From assembly GCA_938023515.1 (NCBI GenBank), contig CALJDR010000022.1:40348-104347 (forward strand): a stretch of 64,000 nt of DNA, read 5' to 3'. The notes below the pieces were generated by a model. It was not told the origin of the DNA, made no database searches, and worked only from the letters and a program-made list of their open reading frames with translations. Positions 57,560-64,000 of the stretch are shown here, piece by piece. How positions within the stretch are numbered: the stretch's first letter is position 1; each line of letters opens with the position of its first letter. The position numbers and the translations under genes are program-made. Origin of the DNA: an uncultured Flavobacteriales bacterium (GTDB lineage Bacteria; Bacteroidota; Bacteroidia; Flavobacteriales; UBA1820).

Positions 57560-59593
57560 TTATTTCGCGTAATTGTATAGGGTCATCGATTGGATGATAC
57601 CCCGGAAGTTCTGCCCGTCGTCGCTGCCCAGTTTCAGCAGCGGCAGCAGGCTCTGTTTTTCGAATTCGCCCACCAGTTGCCCGTCGATATAGAGGGCGGT
57701 GAGGTTGTGTTTGGCGACGATTTTGAGCTTTACTTCCTTGCCGATGGGGAACGAGCCGTTGAACGTCAATACCTGCGGATATTGACTCCTATAGGCCGTG
57801 GGGCCCGGTTCGCGCTGGGCCCGTACCAGGGTTATGCCTTGGTGCTCGTCCTGCAGGTTGTTCTTGAAGCGGACGATATGGTTGAAATAGGCGTAGAATT
57901 CGGCGTTGGGCGAGGATAGGATGAGTTCCGGGGTGTAGCGGTCGCTTTTGGCAGTGCGCAGCACGGTCGCTTCCAGTGTCCAGGGATATTCCAGGTCATG
58001 CGCATCGATCTGTGCGCCCAGGGGTACGGATTTGTGCAGCAGGGCCATGTTGATCGGCTCTTTACTCTGGTAAATGATCTCTTTCTTCCGGTAATCGGCC
58101 GTGAGCATCGTGGTGAGCGGAGGCATGGCGAGCTGTTTCTGGAGCGGGGCCCACCGGTCGTAAGTGGTGAACAGGCGGGGGGCGCCCCACATGCGGTCGG
58201 CAAAGACCATCATGCCGGGTACGGCTACGCGGGCGATCTCGCTGAGGGACGGGCCGGTCGGGCCATAGTCGTTCCACACGTTGACTTTTGCGCCGTAGAG
58301 GCCCTTATCGGTCGGGCGCAGGTTTTCCTCGGCTTTTTTGGAGAACGTGCGCGGGTTCCATTTCTCGTACACGAATACCGGGTCGGTGTTGTATTTTTTG
58401 ATGATATTTCCCGGTACGATGTAGTTGAACATGTCCGAAGAATTGATGAACCGGTATCCTTTTTCCGAAAATTCCCGGGCGTTGTGGGCATCCCACATAT
58501 CTATCGTAATAGTGGTGTCGGGCATCGTCGTGCCGGGCATATTTTCGAATCCCGTCCAGATGCGCGCGCGTTTGCCGTGGGCGCGCACGGTGTCGTTCAA
58601 CCGGTTGATGTACCGGCGGAATTTCTCGCCCAGGGCGTTGCGCAGGGCGGTGTCCTTGATGCTGCCGAGCATATATTCGTCCGTGCCGATATGGAAGTCG
58701 GGGCTGTCGAAATGGGCGGCTATTTCTCCGATGAGCGTGCCTACCATGTCGAAAGTGCCCTGCTTGTCGATATCCAGGAATACGTCGGAGAGCTCGGTCT
58801 GGGGGTGGTAGGGGCTTTTCAGTTCGGGGCGTACCGCGATCAGGGCGCGGGAATGGCCCGGAGTGTCCAGTTCGGGGGTCACGGTGATGCCGTAGATCTT
58901 GGCGAAGGCGATGATCTCCGCGATGTCCTGCCACGAGTAGTGCTGCGGGGAAGTGACGCCGGGGTATTTTTCCGAGGGAACCCGGTAATAGGCCCCGTAG
59001 GAGTTCCACGAATTATCGTTCAGGTGCAGGTGCAGTTCGTTCATCTTGAGCCAGCCCATTGTCCGGATGTACTGTTTGAGCACTTCCACCGGAAAATAGA
59101 CCCGGGCCACGTCGAGCATGGCCATGCGGCGCTGCAGCGAGGGATAATCCGTCACTGTGCCTTTCGGTACGGACAGGTTCGTTTTGTCCTGCGCCAGCAT
59201 CTGCAAAAGGGTGCGGGTGGCGTACAGGAAGCCTTCGTAGCTGTCGGCACGTAATTCCACGTCTTTTCCCACAACGACCTGGTAGGCCGAAGGGATGTTT
59301 TTCAGCGAGTCGGGCAGCGCCGTGGAGAGCCCTATCCGGGTTCCGGACGGGGATATTTGTACCCCGAGGCTTTTCAGCTCCTGGGTGAAAACGGAGTCTA
59401 ATTTGTCCAGCCCGGCGGTTTTAGCCCCCGAAAAATCGATGTGTACGCTTTTTAAAGGCAGTTTGCCGACAGCGCCTTTGTAGTAGCGCACGGCAGGAAC
59501 GGTACGGGGTTTAGGGTTTACGTTTTGGGCGGCGGTGGCTCCGGCGAAAAGGAGCGCGGCCGACAGGAGGATTCCGGAAAGTAAGGTTTTCAT
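57560..59593 (-). CDS. Secreted GH20 hexosaminidase-like enzyme with C-terminal LamG-like domain
   Basis: The 677-residue product starts at ATG 59593 with a signal peptide (LLSGILLSAALLFAGATAAQ). A GH20b domain (about 30-140) precedes the GH20 barrel (about 150-460: RRMAMLDVARVYFPVEVLK, LHLHLNDNSWNSYG, TPELDTPGHSRALI). The catalytic pair is Asp305-Glu306 in FHIGTDEYM. The C-terminal part (about 520-677) resembles a concanavalin/LamG-like sandwich with ALYIDGQLVGEFEKQ. It differs clearly from the lipoprotein GH20 at 6518-9070 and may act on another linkage, such as lacto-N-biose or GalNAc. A possible promoter is TAAATTGC at 59624-59631 with TTTG 19 bases away, on the minus strand. Confidence 0.92.
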   Translation of the reverse strand: MKTLLSGILLSAALLFAGATAAQNVNPKPRTVPAVRYYKGAVGKLPLKSVHIDFSGAKTAGLDKLDSVFTQELKSLGVQISPSGTRIGLSTALPDSLKNIPSAYQVVVGKDVELRADSYEGFLYATRTLLQMLAQDKTNLSVPKGTVTDYPSLQRRMAMLDVARVYFPVEVLKQYIRTMGWLKMNELHLHLNDNSWNSYGAYYRVPSEKYPGVTSPQHYSWQDIAEIIAFAKIYGITVTPELDTPGHSRALIAVRPELKSPYHPQTELSDVFLDIDKQGTFDMVGTLIGEIAAHFDSPDFHIGTDEYMLGSIKDTALRNALGEKFRRYINRLNDTVRAHGKRARIWTGFENMPGTTMPDTTITIDMWDAHNAREFSEKGYRFINSSDMFNYIVPGNIIKKYNTDPVFVYEKWNPRTFSKKAEENLRPTDKGLYGAKVNVWNDYGPTGPSLSEIARVAVPGMMVFADRMWGAPRLFTTYDRWAPLQKQLAMPPLTTMLTADYRKKEIIYQSKEPINMALLHKSVPLGAQIDAHDLEYPWTLEATVLRTAKSDRYTPELILSSPNAEFYAYFNHIVRFKNNLQDEHQGITLVRAQREPGPTAYRSQYPQVLTFNGSFPIGKEVKLKIVAKHNLTALYIDGQLVGEFEKQSLLPLLKLGSDDGQNFRGIIQSMTLYNYAK

Positions 59594-59686
59594 GCGTCGA
59601 TTTGTCAGAATGGTCAAGCGGGTGCAATTTAAGAAATAATGGGCACTGCCCAAAGGAATCGGCGCAAACAATCGGAAGCGACCCGT

Positions 59687-59719
59687 AAAAAGCCCGGCAG
59701 TGTAAAACGTCCGGGCTTT
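59687..59719 (-). terminator. Terminator of the outer-membrane barrel gene
   Basis: On the minus strand AAAGCCCGG pairs with CCGGGCTTT across 13 bases and ends in TTTTT. It lies 16 bases past the barrel gene stop. Confidence 0.75.
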
Positions 59720-59734
59720 AAAGTGTCTAATGTG

Positions 59735-60340
59735 CTAAAAACGGTATTTCAGGCCGATCTGGAAGCCCATCCAAAAACGGTTGTCCATTTCTTTTGCCCA
59801 AAACGGGTTGTAGTGAAATTCCGGCTCGAGGAAGAGCCCTTTGTAAAGTCTGATGTCTTTGGAGATTTTCAATAGGATTCCTACCCGGTTTCTATCATAC
59901 CGGGAATCATGCGGATTATCGAACATAAAATCACAGGTAATACCGGCTCCCACGTTCACGATCCGTGAATAGAATTTATAAAGTACCGGGATGGAAAAAT
60001 AACGTTCATGCCAGCCTGGATACGGATAGGGAAGAGGGAAATCGGCTGTTCCGGCAGGGAATTTGACATTCCTGCAATAGAATCCTGTTTCGAGCCCGCT
60101 GTGCCGGGTAAAACGCGCCTCGAACGAAAGGCCGAAGTTCGAGGCTAAACCACCTCCGGAGGAGCCTCCGTCCATCTGCGGGTTATTAAGTTGCCATTCC
60201 GGCATGTAGTTTATCCCGAGGATGTATTGGGTTTTGAACGGGGCGTCCGGTGCGGTGGATTTGTTTTGGGCGGCAGCCCCACTCCCGGTCAGGAGGAATA
60301 CGCAGATGGCGGCCAGGATTTGCCGCGCGGTTTTTTTTAT
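59735..60340 (-). CDS. Outer-membrane beta-barrel protein whose only fitting start codon is ATA
   Basis: Reading the open frame back from the barrel gives a full signal peptide (IKKTARQILAAICVFLLTGS, then GAAAQN) beginning at ATA 60338-60340, with a stop codon 12 bases further upstream. There is no ATG, GTG or TTG in between. The body (about 60-201) alternates amphipathic strands and ends in a terminal Phe (QIGLKYRF), as outer-membrane proteins do. The next possible start, ATG 60205, would lose the signal. So either AUA is used for initiation or the gene lost its start. The repeat-borne promoter at 60398-60428 points at it. Function unknown; it may be a porin-like or structural barrel. Confidence 0.7.
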   Translation of the reverse strand: MKKTARQILAAICVFLLTGSGAAAQNKSTAPDAPFKTQYILGINYMPEWQLNNPQMDGGSSGGGLASNFGLSFEARFTRHSGLETGFYCRNVKFPAGTADFPLPYPYPGWHERYFSIPVLYKFYSRIVNVGAGITCDFMFDNPHDSRYDRNRVGILLKISKDIRLYKGLFLEPEFHYNPFWAKEMDNRFWMGFQIGLKYRF

Positions 60341-60397
60341 GCTTTGTAGTTTTTAATTGATAAGATGTTCCTTTATAAAACAGGAAATTACGGATGA

Positions 60398-60473
60398 CAA
60401 ATATACAGAAAGCCGAGCGCCATTCAAACTTGTTTGGAAATGGCCGAGGCGCATCCTATATTCTGTAAATATA
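60398..60473 (-). repeat. Third copy of the promoter-like repeat, inverted, upstream of the barrel gene
   Basis: On the minus strand the unit runs from TATATTTA (60466-60473) to TATATTTG (60398-60405), 68 bases from box to box, as in unit 2 at 31431-31498. The 50 bases 60408-60457 are the exact reverse complement of 31447-31496. TTTG at 60425-60428 lies 19 bases before TATATTTG, so the unit is a consensus promoter for the barrel gene, with the CAAAC-AA-GTTTG palindrome over its -33 element. Bases 60474-60589, up to the pyrB stop, hold no gene I can support. Confidence 0.85.
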
Positions 60474-60589
60474 GAGGAATATTCCCATCGCAGTCACGAA
60501 ATATGTTAATTTCACAGATAAGAAGATAAAGACTTTTGCCGCCGCTCCACGGGGCGGAAAAGCGAGGTGAAAATGAAGAAAGAGAAAGG

Positions 60590-61516
60590 TTATTTCCTTT
60601 TGGCGGCCAGCAGGTACAGTACCGCCATACGGACAGCTACGCCGTTTTCCACCTGTTGCAGAATGATGGACTGATCGGAATCGGCCACTTCGCTGGTGAT
60701 CTCCACGCCCCGGTTGATCGGCCCCGGGTGGAGGATGGTGATGCGTTTGTCGAGGGAGTCCAGCAGTTCCTTGTCCAGGCCGTACAGTTTGACGTATTCC
60801 TGTTTGGAGGGGAAGTAATTGATGTCCTGGCGTTCGTGCTGCACGCGGAGCATATTGGCCGCGTCGCACCAGTTGAGCGCTTTACGCAGGTCAGTCTCCA
60901 CTTTGGCACCCAGAGCCTCGATGTGCTTGGGAATAAGGGTCGCCGGGCCGCACACCATCACTTCGGCCCCCTGCATCTGCAGGGCATAGATATTGGAGAT
61001 CGCCACACGCGAATGGGTGATGTCGCCTACGATGACCACTTTCAGTCCTTTCACCGAGCCGAAGCGTTGGCGCAGGGAATAGGAGTCCAGCAAGGCTTGC
61101 GTAGGGTGTTCGTGCGTACCGTCGCCGGCGTTGACGATCTGGGCCGGTACGTTTTTAGACAAAAATACCCCGGCACCGGGGTTGGGATGGCGCATGACGA
61201 CCATATCGACTTTCATGGCCAGGATATTGTTCACTGTATCGATGAGGGTCTCCCCTTTGGTCACCGACGAAACGGAGGACGAAAAATTGACCACATCCGC
61301 CGAAAGGCGTTTTTCGGCCAGTTCGAAAGAAGTGCGGGTGCGGGTGCTGTTCTCAAAAAAGAGGTTGGCCACCGTGACCCCGTTGAGGGACGGCACTTTC
61401 TTGATAGGACGGGACAACACTTCGGAAAAAGTTTCCGCCGTGCGCAGGATCAGTTCGATGTCGTTTTTATTGAGGTATTTGATACCCAGCAAATGGTCTA
61501 CGCTCAGGCTGTCCAT
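60590..61516 (-). CDS. pyrB: Aspartate carbamoyltransferase catalytic subunit
   Basis: The 308-residue enzyme makes carbamoyl-aspartate in pyrimidine synthesis. The carbamoyl-phosphate site is FFENSTRTRTSFE (about 53-65), with HPNPGAG-like, DGTHEHPTQALLD and HPGPINRGVE in place. It follows pyrR after four bases. The regulatory subunit gene pyrI, often next to pyrB in relatives, is not here; the space after pyrB holds the repeat instead. Confidence 0.97.
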   Translation of the reverse strand: MDSLSVDHLLGIKYLNKNDIELILRTAETFSEVLSRPIKKVPSLNGVTVANLFFENSTRTRTSFELAEKRLSADVVNFSSSVSSVTKGETLIDTVNNILAMKVDMVVMRHPNPGAGVFLSKNVPAQIVNAGDGTHEHPTQALLDSYSLRQRFGSVKGLKVVIVGDITHSRVAISNIYALQMQGAEVMVCGPATLIPKHIEALGAKVETDLRKALNWCDAANMLRVQHERQDINYFPSKQEYVKLYGLDKELLDSLDKRITILHPGPINRGVEITSEVADSDQSIILQQVENGVAVRMAVLYLLAAKRK

Positions 61517-61520
61517 GGTC

Positions 61521-62066
61521 TTATTTCTGTTTTTCGCTTATTTGTTCCATATACACGCGTTCCTTGCCCTTGGTCAGGTCGACGATCACTTTTTCTCCTT
61601 CCACCACATCCACCTGGAGGCCTTTGTAATCCGGCTGGATCGGGAGTTCGCGGCTGAAGCGGCGGTCTATCAGCACCAGCAGTTCTATCTGGGAGGGGCG
61701 GCCGAAGGAATTGATGGCCGAAAGGGCAGCGCGTATGCTGCGCCCGGTGTGCAGTACGTCGTCCACGAAGATTACCCGCAGGTTGTCCACCGGAAAATCG
61801 ATACTGGTGGTATTGGCCCGCGGCGGTTCGCTGCGGCTGCGGAAGTCGTCGCGGAAAAAAGTGGTATCCAGACTCCCACAACGGATGTTGCGAATGCCGT
61901 AATCCTTTTTCAGGATGTCCTCGATCTTTTTAGCGAGGATCACCCCGCGTTTCTGTATTCCGACAATAGCGGTTTGGGAAAAGTCCTTGTGGTTTTCAAC
62001 GATCTGGCATGCAAGGCGTTCCAGCGTCACCTTGAGTTGTTTCCCGGATATGATCTCCTTTTGCAT
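61521..62066 (-). CDS. pyrR: PyrR-like phosphoribosyltransferase (uracil PRTase / pyr regulator family)
   Basis: The 181-residue product starts at ATG 62066 (MQKEIISGKQLKVTLERLAC); a longer frame runs back through the promoter. The PRPP motif is VIFVDDVLHTGRSIRAAL (about 98-115), and AIVGIQKRGVILAKKI and the basic RRFSRELPIQPDYKG segment match PyrR. In Firmicutes PyrR is an RNA-binding attenuator with weak uracil PRTase activity. Here the leader is only about 45 bases, with no PyrR binding loop recognised, so RNA control is unproven. It is the first gene of pyrR-pyrB. Confidence 0.92.
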   Translation of the reverse strand: MQKEIISGKQLKVTLERLACQIVENHKDFSQTAIVGIQKRGVILAKKIEDILKKDYGIRNIRCGSLDTTFFRDDFRSRSEPPRANTTSIDFPVDNLRVIFVDDVLHTGRSIRAALSAINSFGRPSQIELLVLIDRRFSRELPIQPDYKGLQVDVVEGEKVIVDLTKGKERVYMEQISEKQK

Positions 62067-62117
62067 ACGGATGCGTTTTTTAACGGGTATAAAATTAAGG
62101 CATATTAGCATGCCCGG

Positions 62118-62125
62118 CAAAATTA
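62118..62125 (-). promoter_or_regulatory. -7 box TAATTTTG of pyrR-pyrB
   Basis: The minus-strand octamer fits TAnnTTTG and lies about 50 bases before the pyrR start. A GGCAT/ATGCC pair follows in the leader. Confidence 0.55.
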
Positions 62126-62170
62126 TTTGCAAGTTCGGGGCAAAGTTTTTCACGTATCCGACTTTTCGAC

Positions 62171-62178
62171 TACCTTTG
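62171..62178 (+). promoter_or_regulatory. -7 box TACCTTTG of the SDR dehydrogenase gene
   Basis: The octamer lies 36 bases before ATG 62215, divergent from the pyrR promoter, with a TTTT about 20 bases upstream. Confidence 0.6.
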
Positions 62179-62214
62179 TTCCATATGGTACAGTAAACCA
62201 AATAGGACAGGATT

Positions 62215-63168
62215 ATGGGTAAGAACGCTTTGGTTATAGGATGCTTGGGACAGATAGGCACGGAACTGGTCGCTCAGCTGGCCCGGCAGTACGGATCTGA
62301 AAACGTACTGGCCACCGATATCCGGGAGGCGCCGGAAGGACTGTTGGGAACGCCTTTCCGGACACTCAATGCGCTGGACGCTCCGGCACTCGAAAGGATC
62401 GTGGAGGAGAACGGCATTACCGATGTGTATCATCTGTCGGCCATGCTTTCGGCCGTCGGGGAGAAAAAACCGATGGACGCCTGGCGGCTGAATATGGATT
62501 CGCTGCTTTCGGTGCTCAACCTGGCGCGCGACGGCAAAATCGCAAAGATATTCTGGCCCTCCTCGATAGGAGCGTTCGGCCCCCATACGCAGTTGGACCT
62601 CACTCCCCAGTATACCGTGATGGACCCCGATACGGTGTACGGAATATCCAAACTGTCGGGGGAACTCTGGTGCCGCTATTACAACGAGCGGTACGGGGTG
62701 GACGTGCGTTCGGTGCGTTTTCCCGGCATCATCAGCTGGAAAGCGGCCCCAGGCGGGGGTACGACTGACTATGCGGTGGATATATTCCATAAGGCGGTCA
62801 CGCAGGGATCGTACGAGTGTTTCCTTCGGGAAGATACCTACCTGCCGATGATCTATATGCCGGACGCTCTGCGGGCAATCGTGGAACTGATGGATGCCCC
62901 GGCCGACCGCATCAGCGTGCGGACCTCCTACAACCTGGCTTCCATGAGTTTTTCCCCGGCAGAACTGGCCCGGGTAGTCGAAAAACTGGTGCCCGGTTTC
63001 ACAATCACTTATGCGCCGGATTTCCGGCAGCATATCGCCGATACCTGGCCCGATGCGCTGGACGATGCCTATGCCCGGCAGGACTGGGGTTGGCGGCCCG
63101 AGTACGATATCGAAACGATGGCTGCCGACATGGTGGAGAACCTCAAACGGAAATACAACCGGGATTAA
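62215..63168 (+). CDS. L-threonine 3-dehydrogenase-like SDR (NAD-dependent epimerase family)
   Basis: The 317-residue protein has an extended SDR fold: NAD motif GCLGQIGTELV (about 9-19), LSAMLSAVGE, the active-site Ser and YGISK (Tyr and Lys, about 143-147), and GGTTDYAVDIF near 178-188, a mark of the SDR-type threonine dehydrogenase that resembles UDP-galactose epimerase. It would oxidise L-threonine to 2-amino-3-ketobutyrate. The usual partner gene kbl is not next to it. An alternative is a sugar-nucleotide epimerase, but the GGTTDYAVDIF segment favours threonine. A lipoprotein gene follows after 31 bases. Confidence 0.88.
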   Translation: MGKNALVIGCLGQIGTELVAQLARQYGSENVLATDIREAPEGLLGTPFRTLNALDAPALERIVEENGITDVYHLSAMLSAVGEKKPMDAWRLNMDSLLSVLNLARDGKIAKIFWPSSIGAFGPHTQLDLTPQYTVMDPDTVYGISKLSGELWCRYYNERYGVDVRSVRFPGIISWKAAPGGGTTDYAVDIFHKAVTQGSYECFLREDTYLPMIYMPDALRAIVELMDAPADRISVRTSYNLASMSFSPAELARVVEKLVPGFTITYAPDFRQHIADTWPDALDDAYARQDWGWRPEYDIETMAADMVENLKRKYNRD

Positions 63169-63199
63169 ACGCTGCGACAATCAAATCCGAATAAAAAGC

Positions 63200-63769
63200 A
63201 TGAAAAAAACAGTTATTTTGGCTTTGGCGGCTGTCTGTATGGCAGGCTGCGGAGCAGAAAAAGACCATGAGGTCAAAGGGATCATCGTCGATGCGACGAT
63301 GAATACCTTGATGCTCGTATCCGCTGCCGGCGACACGTTGGGCTTCAGCACGGTGGATGCCGAACGCATAAGCCCGGACGGGATCCTTCTGGGCGATACC
63401 GCTACGGTATATTTCAAAGGAGAGGCAAAGCCGGGTGAGTTCGTCCCCGTTTTCAAACTGGTGGTGGCCGCTGCCCCCCGTCCCGAAAAACTGCTCGTGG
63501 GCTCATGGGTACAACCAATCCCGGGTATCGGGGGCACTCAGGGTGTTACCCTCCAGGCAGACGGCACAGCCGCATCCATCAACATGAATACCCTTCAGTA
63601 CGAAAAATGGTCGTACAACGGAGGAGACCTCGTACTCTGCGGTAAAAGTATCGGTAATGGGCAAACTATCGATTTCGCCGATACGGTGAAGGTGGAGAAA
63701 GTGACGGCCGACTCGCTGGTCCTGATGCGGGGCGATTACCGCGACGCGTATTCCCGACAGGCCGAATAA
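63200..63769 (+). CDS. Lipocalin-like lipoprotein
   Basis: The 189-residue product starts at ATG 63200 (MKKTVILALAAVCMAGCG), a lipoprotein signal with Cys17. An upstream frame from 63011 lies inside the SDR gene and is rejected. Residues about 25-90 form one beta domain (VKGIIVDATMNTLMLVSA), and residues about 96-189 fit a lipocalin-like barrel (GSWVQPIPGIGGTQGVTLQA). Such small lipoproteins are common in Bacteroidota and may bind lipid or act as structural parts; the ligand is unknown. It is co-directional with the SDR gene and ends before a strong terminator. Confidence 0.82.
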   Translation: MKKTVILALAAVCMAGCGAEKDHEVKGIIVDATMNTLMLVSAAGDTLGFSTVDAERISPDGILLGDTATVYFKGEAKPGEFVPVFKLVVAAAPRPEKLLVGSWVQPIPGIGGTQGVTLQADGTAASINMNTLQYEKWSYNGGDLVLCGKSIGNGQTIDFADTVKVEKVTADSLVLMRGDYRDAYSRQAE

Positions 63770-63784
63770 CGGCGCGGGCAACCG

Positions 63785-63830
63785 AAAAGCAGCAGGGCGC
63801 GGGGATTTCCCCGCGCCCTGCTGCTTTTTT
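63785..63830. terminator. Bidirectional terminator between convergent genes
   Basis: AAAAGCAGCAGGGCGCGGGGA and its complement (first arm 63785-63805) form a very long stem with A and T tails, between the lipocalin-like gene and the gene at the right edge. Confidence 0.9.
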
Positions 63831-63835
63831 GTGTG

Positions 63836-64000
63836 TCAGAAGTACCTCAGGCAAAAATGCTCCTTGCGCATTTCGCGGCGGGGAAATACCAGCCCCGCCC
63901 GGAACAGGTCGATCGTCAGGATGATGTCCGGGTTCCGGCAGAGTTCGTTCCATTGGGCCTCGCGCTGCGTCCCTTTGTGGGGTCGGTCGATGAATAACAT
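63836..64000 (-). CDS. C-terminal part of a gene leaving the window (IDRPHKGTQRE-type protein)
   Basis: The reverse strand encodes 54 residues up to the stop at 63836, with LFIDRPHKGTQREAQWNEL, IILTIDLFRAGLVF and the ending EHFCLRYF. An ATG coincides with the window edge, but the frame is open and the piece looks like a C-terminus. I recall this ending from Bacteroidota proteins annotated as class I methyltransferase-like or hypothetical, but that is memory, not proof. The bidirectional terminator at 63785-63830 directly follows its stop. Most of the gene lies outside, so no function is given. Confidence 0.6.
   Translation of the reverse strand: MLFIDRPHKGTQREAQWNELCRNPDIILTIDLFRAGLVFPRREMRKEHFCLRYF

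Overview
The window reads as chromosomal DNA of a member of the Bacteroidota, most likely order Bacteroidales and perhaps an Alistipes-like gut organism. The pointers are the promoter form TTTG-N19-21-TAnnTTTG in front of many genes, a GldE homologue, DUF4369-type TlpA thioredoxins, a BACON-domain lipoprotein, a NagB/PIG-L fusion, moderately high GC, and a scarcity of Shine-Dalgarno sequences. The species is inference. Almost everything is core gene content. I see no tRNA, rRNA, CRISPR array, transposase, integrase or phage gene.

Layout. 1-6.4 kb: a four-gene export cassette (periplasmic adaptor, two tandem-duplicated ABC permeases, ATPase). 6.5-12 kb: a minus-strand run of gldE, a TPR protein and a large lipoprotein hexosaminidase (GH20). 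12-21.9 kb: ileS with a DksA-like protein, an M64 metallopeptidase lipoprotein, sppA, a DEAD-box helicase with a long leader, and a radical SAM protein. 22-28.8 kb: a TlpA-type thioredoxin, a DUF3109 protein, a SPOR protein, and two overlapping M16-peptidase-like genes that both lack the zinc motif. 28.9-31.2 kb: queA-coaBC. 31.3-35 kb: a tandem promoter-like repeat driving a TPR lipoprotein, then two nagB-type genes, the second fused to a PIG-L deacetylase domain. 35-39.5 kb: a Sel1-repeat protein, a 59-residue winged-helix protein, a zincin lipoprotein-like protein, dapA and a DUF6913-like protein. 39.5-44 kb: a 5'-nucleotidase split into two swapped genes, menA, a CI/LexA-like regulator and NAD kinase. 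44-48 kb: uppS-bamA-skp, the envelope biogenesis block. 48-53.8 kb: a suf Fe-S cluster operon with an SMR transporter gene inside it. 53.9-57.5 kb: pepT, engB, a hydrolase and trpS. 57.5-64 kb: a second GH20 enzyme, an outer-membrane barrel gene without a normal start codon, pyrR-pyrB, a threonine-dehydrogenase-like SDR, a lipocalin-like lipoprotein, and the end of a gene that leaves the window.

Two themes link genes. One is amino-sugar use: two secreted GH20 hexosaminidases, two glucosamine-6-phosphate deaminases and a PIG-L deacetylase domain fit host-glycan or peptidoglycan sugar foraging. The other is envelope assembly: uppS, bamA, skp, SPOR, sppA and the M16 pair.

The most unusual signal is non-coding. 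A 68-71 bp unit, with a central palindrome and a TATATTTG promoter box at each end, occurs twice in tandem at 31360-31506 (plus strand) and once at 60398-60473 (minus strand). The cores of two units are identical over 50 bases although the copies lie 29 kb apart. In both places the unit supplies a consensus promoter to a small, poorly conserved envelope gene, and both of those genes have abnormal start regions.
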